Part shown: positions 1 through 11,060 of the stretch, piece after piece | Layout: each line of letters opens with the position of its first letter | Numbering within the stretch: position 1 is the stretch's first letter | NCBI RefSeq assembly: GCF_010015445.1 | Contig: NC_053115.1 | Span: forward strand, 16,241,505-16,305,504 | Reading direction: 5' to 3' | Source of the DNA: Perca fluviatilis | Lineage: Eukaryota > Chordata > Actinopteri > Perciformes > Percidae | Length of the DNA: 64,000 nucleotides | The notes under the pieces: generated by a model | Database searches by the model: none | Seen by the model: the letters and a program-made list of their open reading frames with translations, nothing else | What the model was told of the DNA's origin: nothing | Position numbers and translations under genes: made by a program

Positions 1-1184
1 TTTTAACATAAATATAAGTGATACATATATTGTATAATTATGACATGACAGAAATTAGCATTTGTTTCACACCAGTGGCACAAAAACTCAGGAACTAACT
101 CAGGCCAATGCCACGTTCACATCATATGGGATGGGATGGGATGGGAAGATTCCCATGTTTACGACTTGAAGTGTCATCAGACAACTCGGGCGAAGTTGGA
201 CCTTTGAGGGTTGAAACCAAAACGACCCATTATTATTATTATTATCAACTAAATGCAATGGTTTAATTATATTGACAATGAAATGAAAAAAACTCCTAAT
301 AGGTTTTTCAACCCACTGTTTCTTTCCCTCACCCCACCCATGACAGACTGTTCATTTGAGATAGCATAACACACATTAAAAAAGCTTATAGGCTCTGCGA
401 AAGTGTACACATATTACATTTTCATGGATTGACAATTCATAAAGTAACTGCCTTTGTTTACTGTTTAAGGTGTTGTGTTAACAGTTTTCAAGACGCTTCT
501 TTTACAACATTGGTTTGTGGGGACAATGCGTTTTGGCCCACAGTACTGCAGTTGGCTACTTGTAAAAATTGATCACATGGCTGACTCTCCATGCTGCATC
601 CAGCTCTCTATATATCCATGGTTTGAAGACTTATCAGATGCCAAGAGACACAACAGTTGATTCTGCTATGAGGCAGGAATTTACATCTCTTTTTTTTTTT
701 ACTGCTTTTACCCCCTTGAAGACATTCTGTTAGTGTGCAGCACAAATGTTTAATCAATTTTCCTACCTTGGCAGTGCATCATCTATATATCAGAGAACAA
801 CATCATTTTGTAACATAACTTACATTCCAGTGACATATAACTAAATTCCTAGCTGCTGCTATAAATAGACCCCTGATGGCAATATTTGTATATTTTATTT
901 AAGTTTAGTTAAATGTTATCTTGCAGAGACACTGCAAGATAACATACAAGCTAACTACAATACTGGAACTTGTAGTGGTGTAAAGCCCTAAACCTAGTTT
1001 TGTATTATTATTATTTTTCCACCATAATAGAATGTCAGGAGACCAACAACCATGGGCCATATTCTGGTGTGTGGTGACCTTCACTAGCTTTACTTTGGGT
1101 CAGTGTAAAGTAAAGCTTCAGATGTACAGACCAAACTGGAAATGTCTTTGTTTAGTATCAGTTGACACAATGAGTCTCACTGGT
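1..1184. other. Intergenic, AT-rich
   Basis: No gene seen. Contains a short GGGAT tandem run near 126-147 and an ATT trinucleotide run near 226-245. The reading frames here are short and show no recognisable protein. Confidence 0.5.
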
Positions 1185-1385
1185 GTGCCAGGCCAGACAA
1201 AGCTGAAGTTTCTGTCTAATAAAAGGGAGTTTTTCCTCGCCACTGTTGCACTACATGCTTGCTCTTGTGGGAATTACTGGAATTGTTGGGTCTTTGTAAA
1301 TTATAGTGTGGTCTAGACCTACTCTATCTGTAAAGTGTCTCGAGATAACTCTTGTAATGATATGATATAAAATTGAATTGCATTG
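1185..1385 (+). repeat. LINE-like 3' tail (teleost dispersed repeat)
   Basis: The order 'AAAGGGAGTTTTTCCT', 'GGAATTACTGGAATTGTTGG', 'CTGTAAAGTGTCTCGAGATA' and a final AAAATTGAATTG run matches the 3' end of a widespread teleost retroelement tail as I recall it. Only the tail is present; no coding part is joined to it. Confidence 0.6.
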
Positions 1386-1649
1386 AAAGTAGGCTACTGT
1401 AGGCAGGCTCATGTCACTGGACAGTTATAGCCTAATCACGCACTAATCTCTGATGTTCCAGTTCTGCACTGGGATTACAAATGGAAAGAAAGGATTCCAG
1501 ACCCAGGCAGGGAGGGGATTAAATGATCAGCACTTGAACAGGGCACCCAATCTTCTCTTTCCACTGGTCTCAAAGGTAGGGACTCCCTGGTGGTCTGATG
1601 TGAAATGTGGATAAGAAAAAAAGAGAAGAGAGAGTGTGTGTGTATAACA

Positions 1650-1650
<1 letters not shown>

Positions 1651-1718
<68 letters not shown>

Positions 1719-1726
1719 TGTGTGTG

Positions 1727-1757
<31 letters not shown>
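1651..1757. repeat. (TG)n microsatellite, slightly interrupted
   Basis: Over 100 bp of TG dinucleotide with interruptions near 1717 (TCTG) and 1727 (GCATG). Frames across it give only poly-Cys/Val or poly-His/Thr artefacts. Confidence 0.98.
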
Positions 1758-1759
<2 letters not shown>

Positions 1760-2654
1760 GAAGGTACACTCAGGGCTTCCCAGGCATTCTGATCCCAGGA
1801 TCAACTGAACAATACTAACTTAATCATGCCAGTCCATTTTTCGGGAAAGAAAACCGTGTTGTGTTACCGTGTGAAGGATTTACTTGTGTGATTGCAACGG
1901 TGGAGAGTGGGCCTTCACACTGGGGTTAGGGATAAACACGTGTTTTTTTTGTGTGTATGATCTAAACTTTGTAACTTCCAGAACCCTCAGTCTTATATAA
2001 GAAGTCCAGAGATCTCGTTTTAAAATATAATTTTTCTAAGATATGTTCACCAGAATTTTTTTTACACTGTCTATCATAGTGCTGCTAATCTCGAAACTGT
2101 TACAAAACATTAAACTCTTTAACATTGTTTCTTAGGACAAACCGTAAATCCACAAATCTAAAATTATATATACAGTATGAAGGATACCACAATGTGTGTG
2201 TTCATGTGTATGAGTTGCTGACTTTCTAGCTAATCACCGTGGATTTACTGATGTGTGAGTGTTATGTCAGTTTAGCATGGCTTCCACTATCATGTCATGG
2301 GTCCATGCCCCGGGACAAAAGATCCAGGCTGTGCCACAGGGCCCTCGATCCAGCTATGAAACAGAGCAGTGATGCAACATCCAACAACCTCCTCCTTGCA
2401 CATTGTATGATGCGTGGCCTTCTACAAACACAGGACACATTGTAAACTCCACCCACGAGAAAATATATAGAACAGTATATAGGCCTACAAGTACAGCTGA
2501 AACGATTATCCGACTAAACACATACTGTAGTTGACTGATAGAACTGTTTTGATCGTTTCCAGTTTTTTAAATGTGAGGATTTTTCTGCATTGAGTACTTT
2601 TACTTTTAATACTATAAGTACATTTTCCTGATGATACTTACATACTTTTACTTA
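1758..2654. other. Intergenic, nothing recognised
   Basis: AT-rich sequence without splice-framed coding segments, RNA genes or recognised repeats. Confidence 0.45.
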
Positions 2655-3181
2655 AAGGTCCCATGGCATGAACATTTTTTAACATTAATATGTGTTCCCC
2701 TAGCCTGCCTATGGTCCCCCATTGGCTAGAAATGGCGATAGGTGTAAACTGAGCCCTGGGTATCCTGCTCTGCGTTTGAGAAATTGAAAGCTCAGATGGG
2801 CCGATCTGGAATCTTCTCCTTATGATGTCATAAGGGGAAATGTTACCTCCCCTTTCTCTGCTTTGCCTGCCCAGAGAATTTGGCTCGCCCATGAGAAAGA
2901 GAGAGAGACATCATGGCTTGCAAACGAGCAAAGCATGGCAGTTGGTCAAGGCCACACCCCCACCCTCCACCTTGCCCCCCTCTCTCCTCCTCAATAGTAT
3001 TTAAAGCTACAGACACAGAAATGGCACATCCTAAGGAAAGCTCATTGTGGGACTGGCTCTAGTGGCTGTAATTCTGCACCAAGGCTGAATTTCGGGGAAA
3101 GAGACTTCAGATACAGTATTAGGGGACCACTAAGGCCTATATAAAAGCATCCAAAAAGCAGCATGTCATAGGAACTTTATG
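2653..3181. mobile_element. Non-autonomous TIR element (MITE-like), copy 1
   Basis: The ends form imperfect inverted repeats: left AAGGTCCCATGGCATG; the right end, reverse-complemented, reads AAGTTCCTATGACATG. A TA (or TTA) flanks both ends. There is no coding capacity. The left half recurs in inverted orientation at about 28915-29133, including GGCGATAGGTGTAAAC and GAGCCCTGGGTATCCTGCTC. This shows a dispersed family. Superfamily not assigned. Confidence 0.6.
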
Positions 3182-3189
3182 TAACATTT

Positions 3190-4000
3190 TCAATGCGTGA
3201 CTTTTACTTGTAACAGAGTATTTTTTACAGTTTTTGACAATGTTGTTGTGCAATTCAATGTTCCTGATTACTCCGACTCAGTCTCTAGTGCCCCCCGCAA
3301 TCTCTGGCCACAAAAATGAGTTCTACGCAGTGTAGTATCATCATTAGTGCGTTGGTATGGGATTGGTACTCTGTATCAGATGATTGAATGATGAATTGGT
3401 ATTGTGAAAGGAAAAGTTGGATGGTCCCATTCCTAGTTCTTTTTTCTTTCTGTGGCTAGCTCTGCTTCCATTAATTGATCCTCCCTTAGATATCAAATAC
3501 TGCTGACACAACTATTGATACACCTTTATGATCAGGCTCATACAATATTTGAGAGATGAGGTGTAAACATCACAGAGAGGAATCCATAAATAGCTGACCA
3601 AATCAAGCCCTTATTAAGAGAAAAAAACGATACTGTTCTAGGTGTGACCTATCTTGCTCTGCCTTTTTACAGTACCCTCATGAGCTTTGTGATCACTCTA
3701 GTCTATCACTCATCTGTCAGCAGTTTGGCCCAGTTTGCCTAATGGATTATTCTAAATATTGTATGGTCTCACAAATGGATGACCAGCCATTTACCTAGAC
3801 CCATAGGGAAGCAGCTGTACTCTGCACTTTAATTGAGGTGGGAAGTTAACCAGACATATATTTGCTAAGCCAACCAGTTAGTCTTCATTCTTGATGTCTG
3901 ATGTCTAGAAAGTCCTGTCTTTATGCACACCATCCTCCCCCAACCACCGACCCCACGCACATACTTAAGCACATACATACATTCTCACACATGCATGCAT
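3190..4000. other. Intergenic, nothing recognised
   Basis: No coding, RNA or repeat signal that I can name. Confidence 0.4.
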
Positions 4001-4162
4001 GTGCAAGTGAAGTATATATGTATGCACAAGTGAAGTATATATGTATGCACAAGTGAAGTATAAATGTATGTGCAAATGAAGTATCCATGTATGTGCAAGT
4101 GAAGTATATATGTATGTGCAAGTGATTAGTACCAGTATGTATGTATGTGCAAGTGAAGTATT
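4001..4162. repeat. 23-bp minisatellite, about 6 units
   Basis: The unit GTGCAAGTGAAGTATATATGTAT repeats head to tail with few changes (GCACAAGTG, CCATGTAT variants). One unit near 4115-4145 is disrupted by an insertion. The array is read directly from sequence. Confidence 0.9.
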
Positions 4163-4607
4163 CAATTTTGGCGGCTTTTCATGCACCTCAGGAGGACACA
4201 GTAACTTAACATAGAAAATAACAACAGTGTTTTTCTACCAACTTGACATCCCTATCCATAAGCCCTCCCCCTCACTCCCAGACACGTGAGGAAGTGAAAC
4301 ATGTGTGAGTCTGAGAGCTTGCATCAGAGAGGGGATGGGCCTATATGCTCCCTCAATTAGGCTACAGACAGCTTTAGTAATAATGTGTGTTGATAGTGAT
4401 GAGTGTCGCTGGCACGCTGACACTCAATGCCAAGTCAAGGACAGCATTGTTTACTTGCATTCCAAGCCACCACCCACAGTCCTCATCGTCATCATTGCTC
4501 CCACCTTTACATTTGTCAATGGATAACACAAGACATTCAGTGGGTTTACATGCAGTTTAAAAAAAACAAAAACGTTAATTTTAATTCCATCCAAAGTGTC
4601 TGGTTAT

Positions 4608-5110
4608 CAGGGGTGGGCCTAAAAGGGGGGGCACGGGGTGGCACCCGCCCCTGAAATATGATTGCCCCCCCCCTGGTGCCCCCCACCAATCCACTGGGCT
4701 AGAGTGCTGTCAATCTGACAATTGTGATTTCCATTGGATCAGAAAACTGTCTGTTCTGCCAATTTCCCAGCCCTTGTCACATGAGTCATGACCAATTAAT
4801 GTCTCCATGATGACTATCCAAAATTTTGATACCATGGAACCAGCACTGAATTTTTATTTATTTTAAAAGACAGACTGAGCCAATAGAAAATGTAAATTGT
4901 ATTCAGATATACAATTAAAACATTTTTTTTATGTTTTATTTATCAGAATTACATTGTGTTGTTCTATCCTATCCAATATTTCCTATATTTCTAAGCACAT
5001 TTTTAATGCTGTATTCTGATAAAATGACCCCCCACTCCCAAGCCCCCCCTGACTGATTATTGGTCCCCCCTGTGCCACCCCACTTAAAAAAATCCTGGAA
5101 TTGCTGGTTA
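4608..5110. mobile_element. Degenerate hAT-like repeat with CAGGGGTGG end
   Basis: The left end CAGGGGTGGGCC and a right part rich in CCCCCTGTGCCACCCC, ending with AAAATCCTGGAATTGCTG, resemble non-autonomous teleost hAT elements. Target duplications are not clean (GGTTAT versus GTTAAC), so boundaries are approximate. Confidence 0.35.
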
Positions 5111-7072
5111 ACGTTAACGTTACAGATAATGACACAAACAAGTTCATCTGGTGAGAGCAGATGTGCTTTCCTATGACTAGAGTTTGTGGATGAAACATTA
5201 GCTAAGTTGTTAAATTTTACTAACTTTGTGGCTGGCCGGTCGATTGGTAAGTTATAATGTTAGCTTACTTGCTCGCTAGAGGGCTGGCGGCCCACCAGGC
5301 CTGTACAGTTATAAGGAAAACACTGAATATGAGAAGTAAGTAACGAAATGTATAGCGCTGAAAAGTCGTCCATGTTTTCTCCGCTTTCCAAGCATGGATG
5401 TATTTTAAGACCAATTGGTCCAAGTTGTTGTAATTTTACAAAGGTCAGCTTGAAGAAAAAGCCTTATTCTGACCAGTAGTACGTTGGCAGAGCGCCACCT
5501 ACTGTACCGGAGGTAGACTTACGACTTACTCCCTTCATTATTATTATTATTCACTTAAATTCTGTGACAGCTTGATAAAACAAATGAAATCAAAGCGCCA
5601 GTTTCTCATCTGGTGTATATCTGACAGCAATCATACCCTGAAAAAACAAAACATTTGTTTTAACAAAAGTTTTACAAGTGCAATTTCACTTGTTTTTCTT
5701 CTAAACAAAAAACAGAAAAAGGTGCTTGACAAATGACACTCAATTCTACAAATAATTGGTCATAAAACATGAGTCAGGGCAATATACAGTAAATTAATCA
5801 TCCATTGCGGGGAAAAGAGTTGGAATTTGCACTGAATCAAAATGCTAGTTAAGCTAAAACTGCCCAACTACTGCATGTCTAGCATCTAGATTTCCTTTAG
5901 TTTCTCAAACCATAAGCAACCTTACGACTTCTGATTCTTCAAGTCAGGGATCTCAAGTCACACACATGCATTTCAACCAGTTCACACAGTCACATGCCAC
6001 ACGTTGTATTTCTTACGCTGAGAAGGCAACGCCCACCAAGTTGTCCCGCTAACTTTGTACAATTAATGTACATTTAATGTAGGATTGTACAAATCAACAA
6101 ATCAAATCAAGTACATTGACACATTTCTCAAGTGCATTCCTGAAGCCCAGTTGAATTGTGGCACTGTGCACAAGCATGTGCTGCAATGGCCTATGGCTGG
6201 AGTGGAAGAGCTATTGGCCTAGCTGATCCCAATGAACCAACTTGCAGGTTACAGGCAGCGGGAGAATTAGGGATGGATTTATGCAACTTTGGCTAAACTA
6301 CAAGCAGATCAATATGCCAGTGAAAAGCAAACTCACGTTCACTTGAAATTGGGAATTGGGAGGGCCAACAGCTTTAAAAGGAGGGACTCAAATGCACTCA
6401 CATGCATGCGCGGCCGGCCTGGCTACCAAAACCGAAAATCTCGGATTACAACAAACAAAGGAGCGTGACTTCATTCTCTGCTCAGGACGTCATTACTCCA
6501 CTATATCTTTACATAGCAAAATGTTGTTTGCTGCTATATTATTGCCATGTACCTTTAAAAAGCACTGCAAACTCATTTTGCTGTTGGAGATAATCAGCTT
6601 GACACTTTCACCCTGTCAGTTAACAACAAGCTAGACCCTGGCCCACTTTAAAGAAAGCAGCTTATTGCTCCTCTTAAGTCTGCAGGGGGTGGGTCCCACA
6701 GGATATCTGTTTGTAAACATACGTGTCAAAATGTAATGTGAGAAATGTGTGTGTGAGGGCGAGCAAATTGATATGAGTGTCACAGTTTATGTTTCTGTCT
6801 GTGGTGCAGGCCATCACTCACGTTTTGAAAATAATGAAACATGTTTAACTGCCTCAGTGTTATGGCCCCGTTTCTGCACCCAGAGGATCAATGCTAGTTG
6901 TGCACTAGCACATCACCATGGGAACAGTCTCGAGAGGACAGAGTGTATGTGAGCAGTGTGGGAAGAGAAGCTCAAGGTTTTATTGGGTTGTGGTAAGTTA
7001 GGATATGATGCATACCTGATGAAACCTTTCACACATCTTATCCACTGTTGTCCCTTCGCTATCCTGTAAATC
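5111..7072. other. Intergenic, no gene recognised
   Basis: AT-rich. Short ORFs at 6356-6634 and 6749-6952 lack recognisable domains. Confidence 0.4.
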
Positions 7073-7132
7073 TGCTCAGCAGCTCATTGCAAACAATGTC
7101 CATCCTAATAGGTTATATAGCCTTAAAATCTT
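7073..7132 (+). repeat. 60-bp direct duplication, copy 1
   Basis: Begins TGCTCAGCAGCTCATTGC and ends CCTTAAAATCTT. It matches 7942-8001 at 59 of 60 positions (ATATAG here, ATGTAG there). The flanks differ. Confidence 0.95.
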
Positions 7133-7272
7133 GTTTAGAAAAGGGTTTCCATTTCCAGTAAAAGGTGTAATGCTATCATACAGTATTAAACAAATGGTGT
7201 GATGTGCCACCTACTAATAAGCTTAGCTTCTCTTTATTTCCTTTATTTCATTCTTCATGTACACATTAACAG

Positions 7273-7432
7273 GACACATCCAGGGGCGTAGAACAAAATT
7301 CTGGGCCCTGTAGAAAGGCATTCTGTATTGGCCCCTCCCCGCATCCACAGCTATTCATTCTAGCATCGTTTTGGGCCCTCCTCACATGAGGGCCCTGGGT
7401 ACTCAGCCCCTCCAGTCCAACACCCCTGCACA
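7273..7432. mobile_element. Short hAT-like non-autonomous element
   Basis: Ends CAGGGGCGTAG on the left and CAACACCCCTG on the right are inverted, with the CAGGGG/CCCCTG termini of hAT elements. The interior is rich in GGGCCC. The flanks share CACAT but not a clean 8-bp duplication. Confidence 0.45.
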
Positions 7433-7892
7433 TATTACACTTCTGCCTCAGTTTATATATAGCCGCTGTGGCTCCTGTCTGGCGGTCTATTTTAACTGTG
7501 CTGGCACACTTCACACACATACACTCTGCCAAATTGGCCACCCCTTTCCCAAACCTTACCCTTGACTACTGACCTCCGCCAGTTAACTGCAAGTGGAATG
7601 CTTTGCATTAATACTGGCTCCCGAGCTCTGATTTCCCCCAGACCTGGAGGCAATATTGGGTCAGATTTGGGAGCGAGGTGTTTGTCTGCATGTGGCCTTT
7701 GGGCACTTTCCAAGCCGGCATACCAAGTCTTATCCACGTGCCGGGCCTCTGACAGACGCCCACAGCTCCGCCCCCTGCTGCACGACATCCTGTCTGGCCA
7801 ACTGTCACATCTAATTCCTGCCAAAGTCAAAGCATACTAGGTGTCACTCTTGGACAAGTGGACATGAACGAATTAACGCTGGCAATAACTGA

Positions 7893-7894
<2 letters not shown>

Positions 7895-7942
<48 letters not shown>
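7895..7942. repeat. (AT)n microsatellite
   Basis: About 24 AT units, abutting the second copy of the 60-bp duplication. Self-complementary. Confidence 0.97.
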
Positions 7943-7944
<2 letters not shown>

Positions 7945-8001
7945 TCAGCAGCTCATTGCAAACAATGTCCATCCTAATAGGTTATGTAGCCTTAAAATCT
8001 T
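7942..8001 (+). repeat. 60-bp direct duplication, copy 2
   Basis: Same orientation as 7073-7132, 869 bp further on, with one mismatch. It starts exactly where the AT array ends. Confidence 0.95.
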
Positions 8002-8009
8002 CCTGAAAT

Positions 8010-9720
8010 CACGTTTTTAAAATGAAATAGTCTCTTCTTGTTCACTTGTTAACTGCCAATGTTTTGAAACAAGGGGATGATTAAAGAAAGGTTTCTTCAT
8101 CTGAATGCACAGTCTCCTAATTTGTCTTTTCATATAAATAAGATTAAAACAACCAGTACCAAATAAAATGAAAGTATACAAATCTTTCATAGCAGAAGAA
8201 AGAAAGTCTGTTGCTATACACAGATTATTATTACTTTGAACAAAGTTCCCCTGTCGCCACAGTAATCCTTGTTCTGTGACGTCTCACTGTATCCACAGTC
8301 CAACAAGCTGTCAACACCTCCACTATTTAGGAGCAGGATGCAGCACTCATATGGTTTCCTGAGAGTAACAGATGCACATGCACACACACACACAGAGATA
8401 CAGGGATAACTTAAAGCAAGATGTAAACTCAAAAGTCCCATCTTTTGTACAAATGAATATAAAAAAAACAAGGCTAAATTGAAGCACTTCAATCAAAGAG
8501 CGTAGGCTACTTTCCTGAAAATCAACATATTTTACCCATATTGATGTATATATCAACTACATGCCAATCAACATTCAGCACCAGCACTGTGGTAACAAGT
8601 TTAAAGACGAGGAGCACTGTGCTTCTCAACCCAGTCAACACGGCCAAACTAAACAGGCCTACCACAGAACAAATGGACGAAACACAGTACAAACTAAATT
8701 TCACTAAAATACAGTTTTGCGGTGGTTAAATAAACACTCATTCAGCTCATTAACAAAGTAATGGGTATATATTTGTTTTCATCTGATGCAACTTAGTGGT
8801 GACAGAGAGCATGCAGCAGAGTCTTGCATGCCTGAAAAGCTTGGTGGGTGGAGACTGTTGAGGAAAACAAAACTGGCCGCTCTGCATTTCTCCCTGCAGC
8901 TCACTGTGCATCAATGAGTTCCATATGACCCAAAAGTGTACCAAGTGAGCAAAGAAAGTTTAATTTATATTACATAACAAAACCACTCCTCCTGCACTCC
9001 ACGTGTTGCGCAGGATGTCACGTGGCGCCCAGGACTGCCAAAATCTAGAACCATAATATTTAGATTTTCACGCACACACATGCACTCGTGCACGCTGGAG
9101 ATTCAGCCCAAAACAAACAGAGCATGGGGACATTTACCATTCAAGGACTTCCATTAAAATCTGAAGTTCATTGGGTCACATGAAAGTACTCAAGGTTGAA
9201 TCTTTTAAACCAAGGAGCATGAGCTTTTAAACCACCACTTACAATTTCTATTCCCCTTTCTACAGTGTAGCTAAACGCCTAAATATTAATATTCCTTTAA
9301 GGTTGTTGCATATCCTTAAGACACTGTAGTGGAAAGTGGAAGAATAATTAAGTCAGGGGTTCAGTCTCGCATCTCGGACACAGAGTACTGCTTGTCCCTG
9401 CAATTCAGACTAATGTGGTGGAGATAAAATGCTGGCTTTGTTTGCTTGTTTTTTGCTCTGACACAAAATTTCCCTGGTGGCTGTTGAAAAGTGTCTCTAA
9501 GATCCTTTTTAGGTGCAAGGTCATGACCATGAATGTCCTCACCGCAGTGTGCAGTGGCTTACTGTCAAATTTAAACCCGTTTTCTTTTTCCAGGAAGCGT
9601 GGGGGTAAACATCATCTGTTAAAATTCAGAATCAAGACTCCTCCTCCCTTGGCTGGACATTGAGAGCGTGTTTTTGTTTTCAGTCTGCAGATGTAAGGGC
9701 TTTTGGAGTTCCCTCACATA
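8010..9720. other. Intergenic, no gene recognised
   Basis: Short overlapping ORFs on both strands near 8210-8730 have no recognised family and no splice support. A short CA run lies near 8378-8395. Confidence 0.4.
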
Positions 9721-9721
9721 T

Positions 9722-9723
<2 letters not shown>

Positions 9724-9804
<81 letters not shown>

Positions 9805-9813
9805 TGAGTGAGT
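9724..9813. repeat. (TG)n microsatellite with GAGT tail
   Basis: About 39 TG units followed by a short run of GAGT. Confidence 0.98.
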
Positions 9814-10266
9814 ACGGTATGTGACCTAGACGTGTATGTGCATAGCCTGTGTATGTGCATGTGCAGATGTTCGAAAGAGAGGAAGAAGTGAATATAGGTC
9901 CTGTGTGCTCCTGCTGCATTATGTAAGTGTATCCAACCTGACTGTATCTAAACCCCATGACATTATGTTGACCCTGAGTACAGACTGTTCAGAGGGGGTG
10001 CACACAAACACACACAACCAATGTCATACTGACCATCAAAATAAGGAGACTCTAGTTTAAGCATGTAGCTCATACTTTACATATTGTTGGAATAATAAAA
10101 TTGGAACCCAAACCATGTGCAAAAAATAAAAGCTGTGAAAAGTAGAAGTGTGAAAAGTGTGTTTGGTTGCTTCTTGCATTTTTCTGTCAAGTCTCAAATA
10201 CCAGAGATGAGAAAGACATGCAACAAAGATCCGATGGGGCAATTAATGTATAGTGTCAGTGTCTTA

Positions 10267-10868
10267 TGCCACCTTCACACTGGCACTTGAAATCAGCTCC
10301 GTAATACGCAATGCGCCCCCAGTGGACGTCGTACTACACCATTGAAAGCGTCGGAATAGTAGAAAAAAATGGGTCGTCTGAGGGCTATAGAGATATAAAC
10401 AGAAAGGCTGCTGCGTGGAGAAAAGTATTGCTCTGAATGCTGTCTGAATGAATAACGAGCTAGTGAGCTCAGGCTATCTAACTAGTTAGCGTTAGCTAAC
10501 GTCAGCTAGCGAGCTCAGGCTAGCTAACTAGTTAGCGTCGATTAGCTAACGCAAGCAATTGTATTGTATCAACATATCATTATGAAATAATTATTTATTA
10601 TATTAAAAGTTAAGAATTCAGATTTGTTTATCAGTACCATAGCAACGCTAACTTCCGCTCGGATTGTCGGATAGGAACCGTCCGTTGCCTGTCGTACAAG
10701 TTAAATTTTTTTAACACATCCGGATGACCAACAGACCCAATTGTTTTCGCACCACACTCGTTCGGACCCATTCGCATGCGGTCTGCGAATCTCCATAGGA
10801 AATTAATGACTTCCGGTCCTTTCGTAGTCGTATTGGAGCTGATTGCAAGTGCCAATGTGAAGGTGGCC
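10267..10868. mobile_element. 602-bp Harbinger-like non-autonomous DNA transposon
   Basis: The terminal inverted repeats are 34 bp with 31 matches (left TGCCACCTTCACACTGGCAC; right, reverse-complemented, GGCCACCTTCACATTGGCAC). TTA flanks both ends (10264-10266 and 10869-10871), the 3-bp TWA-type duplication expected of PIF/Harbinger elements. No transposase is encoded. Inside, a block of about 45 bp built on GAGCTCAGGCTA and CTAACTAGTTAGCGT is tandemly doubled (10458-10501 and 10504-10551). Confidence 0.8.
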
Positions 10869-10938
10869 TTAGACCACTAAGCCACCAAAACACTCCAAAG
10901 ATAATTTAACTTTGACCTCAATAACTTAGTGCAACGTA

Positions 10939-11060
10939 CAAAAGCTTTTTTGCACACCTCAAAAGTAGCAGATCAGGAGCTTTAGAAAGACCATTACCAT
11001 TACGCGAGCAATAATTTACTTAGAAAATACAACATTTCGGTCTAAGACCTTCATCAGGTA
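10939..11060 (-). repeat. Dispersed repeat remnant with CCTGATGAAGG end
   Basis: In minus sense it reads CCTGATGAAGGTCTTAGACC, then GAAATGTTGT and AATTATTGCTCGCG, then TGAGGTGTGCAAAAAAGC. I recognise this as a common teleost repeat end. Family not assigned. Confidence 0.4.

Noticed and set aside
1475..1792. Poly-His/Thr and poly-Cys/Val ORFs over this and the other CA/TG arrays
   Set aside because: These are translations of dinucleotide repeats with no flanking coding sequence.
4001..4162. Possible CRISPR-like array
   Set aside because: The 23-bp units are tandem without spacers, and the context is a vertebrate genome; it is a minisatellite.
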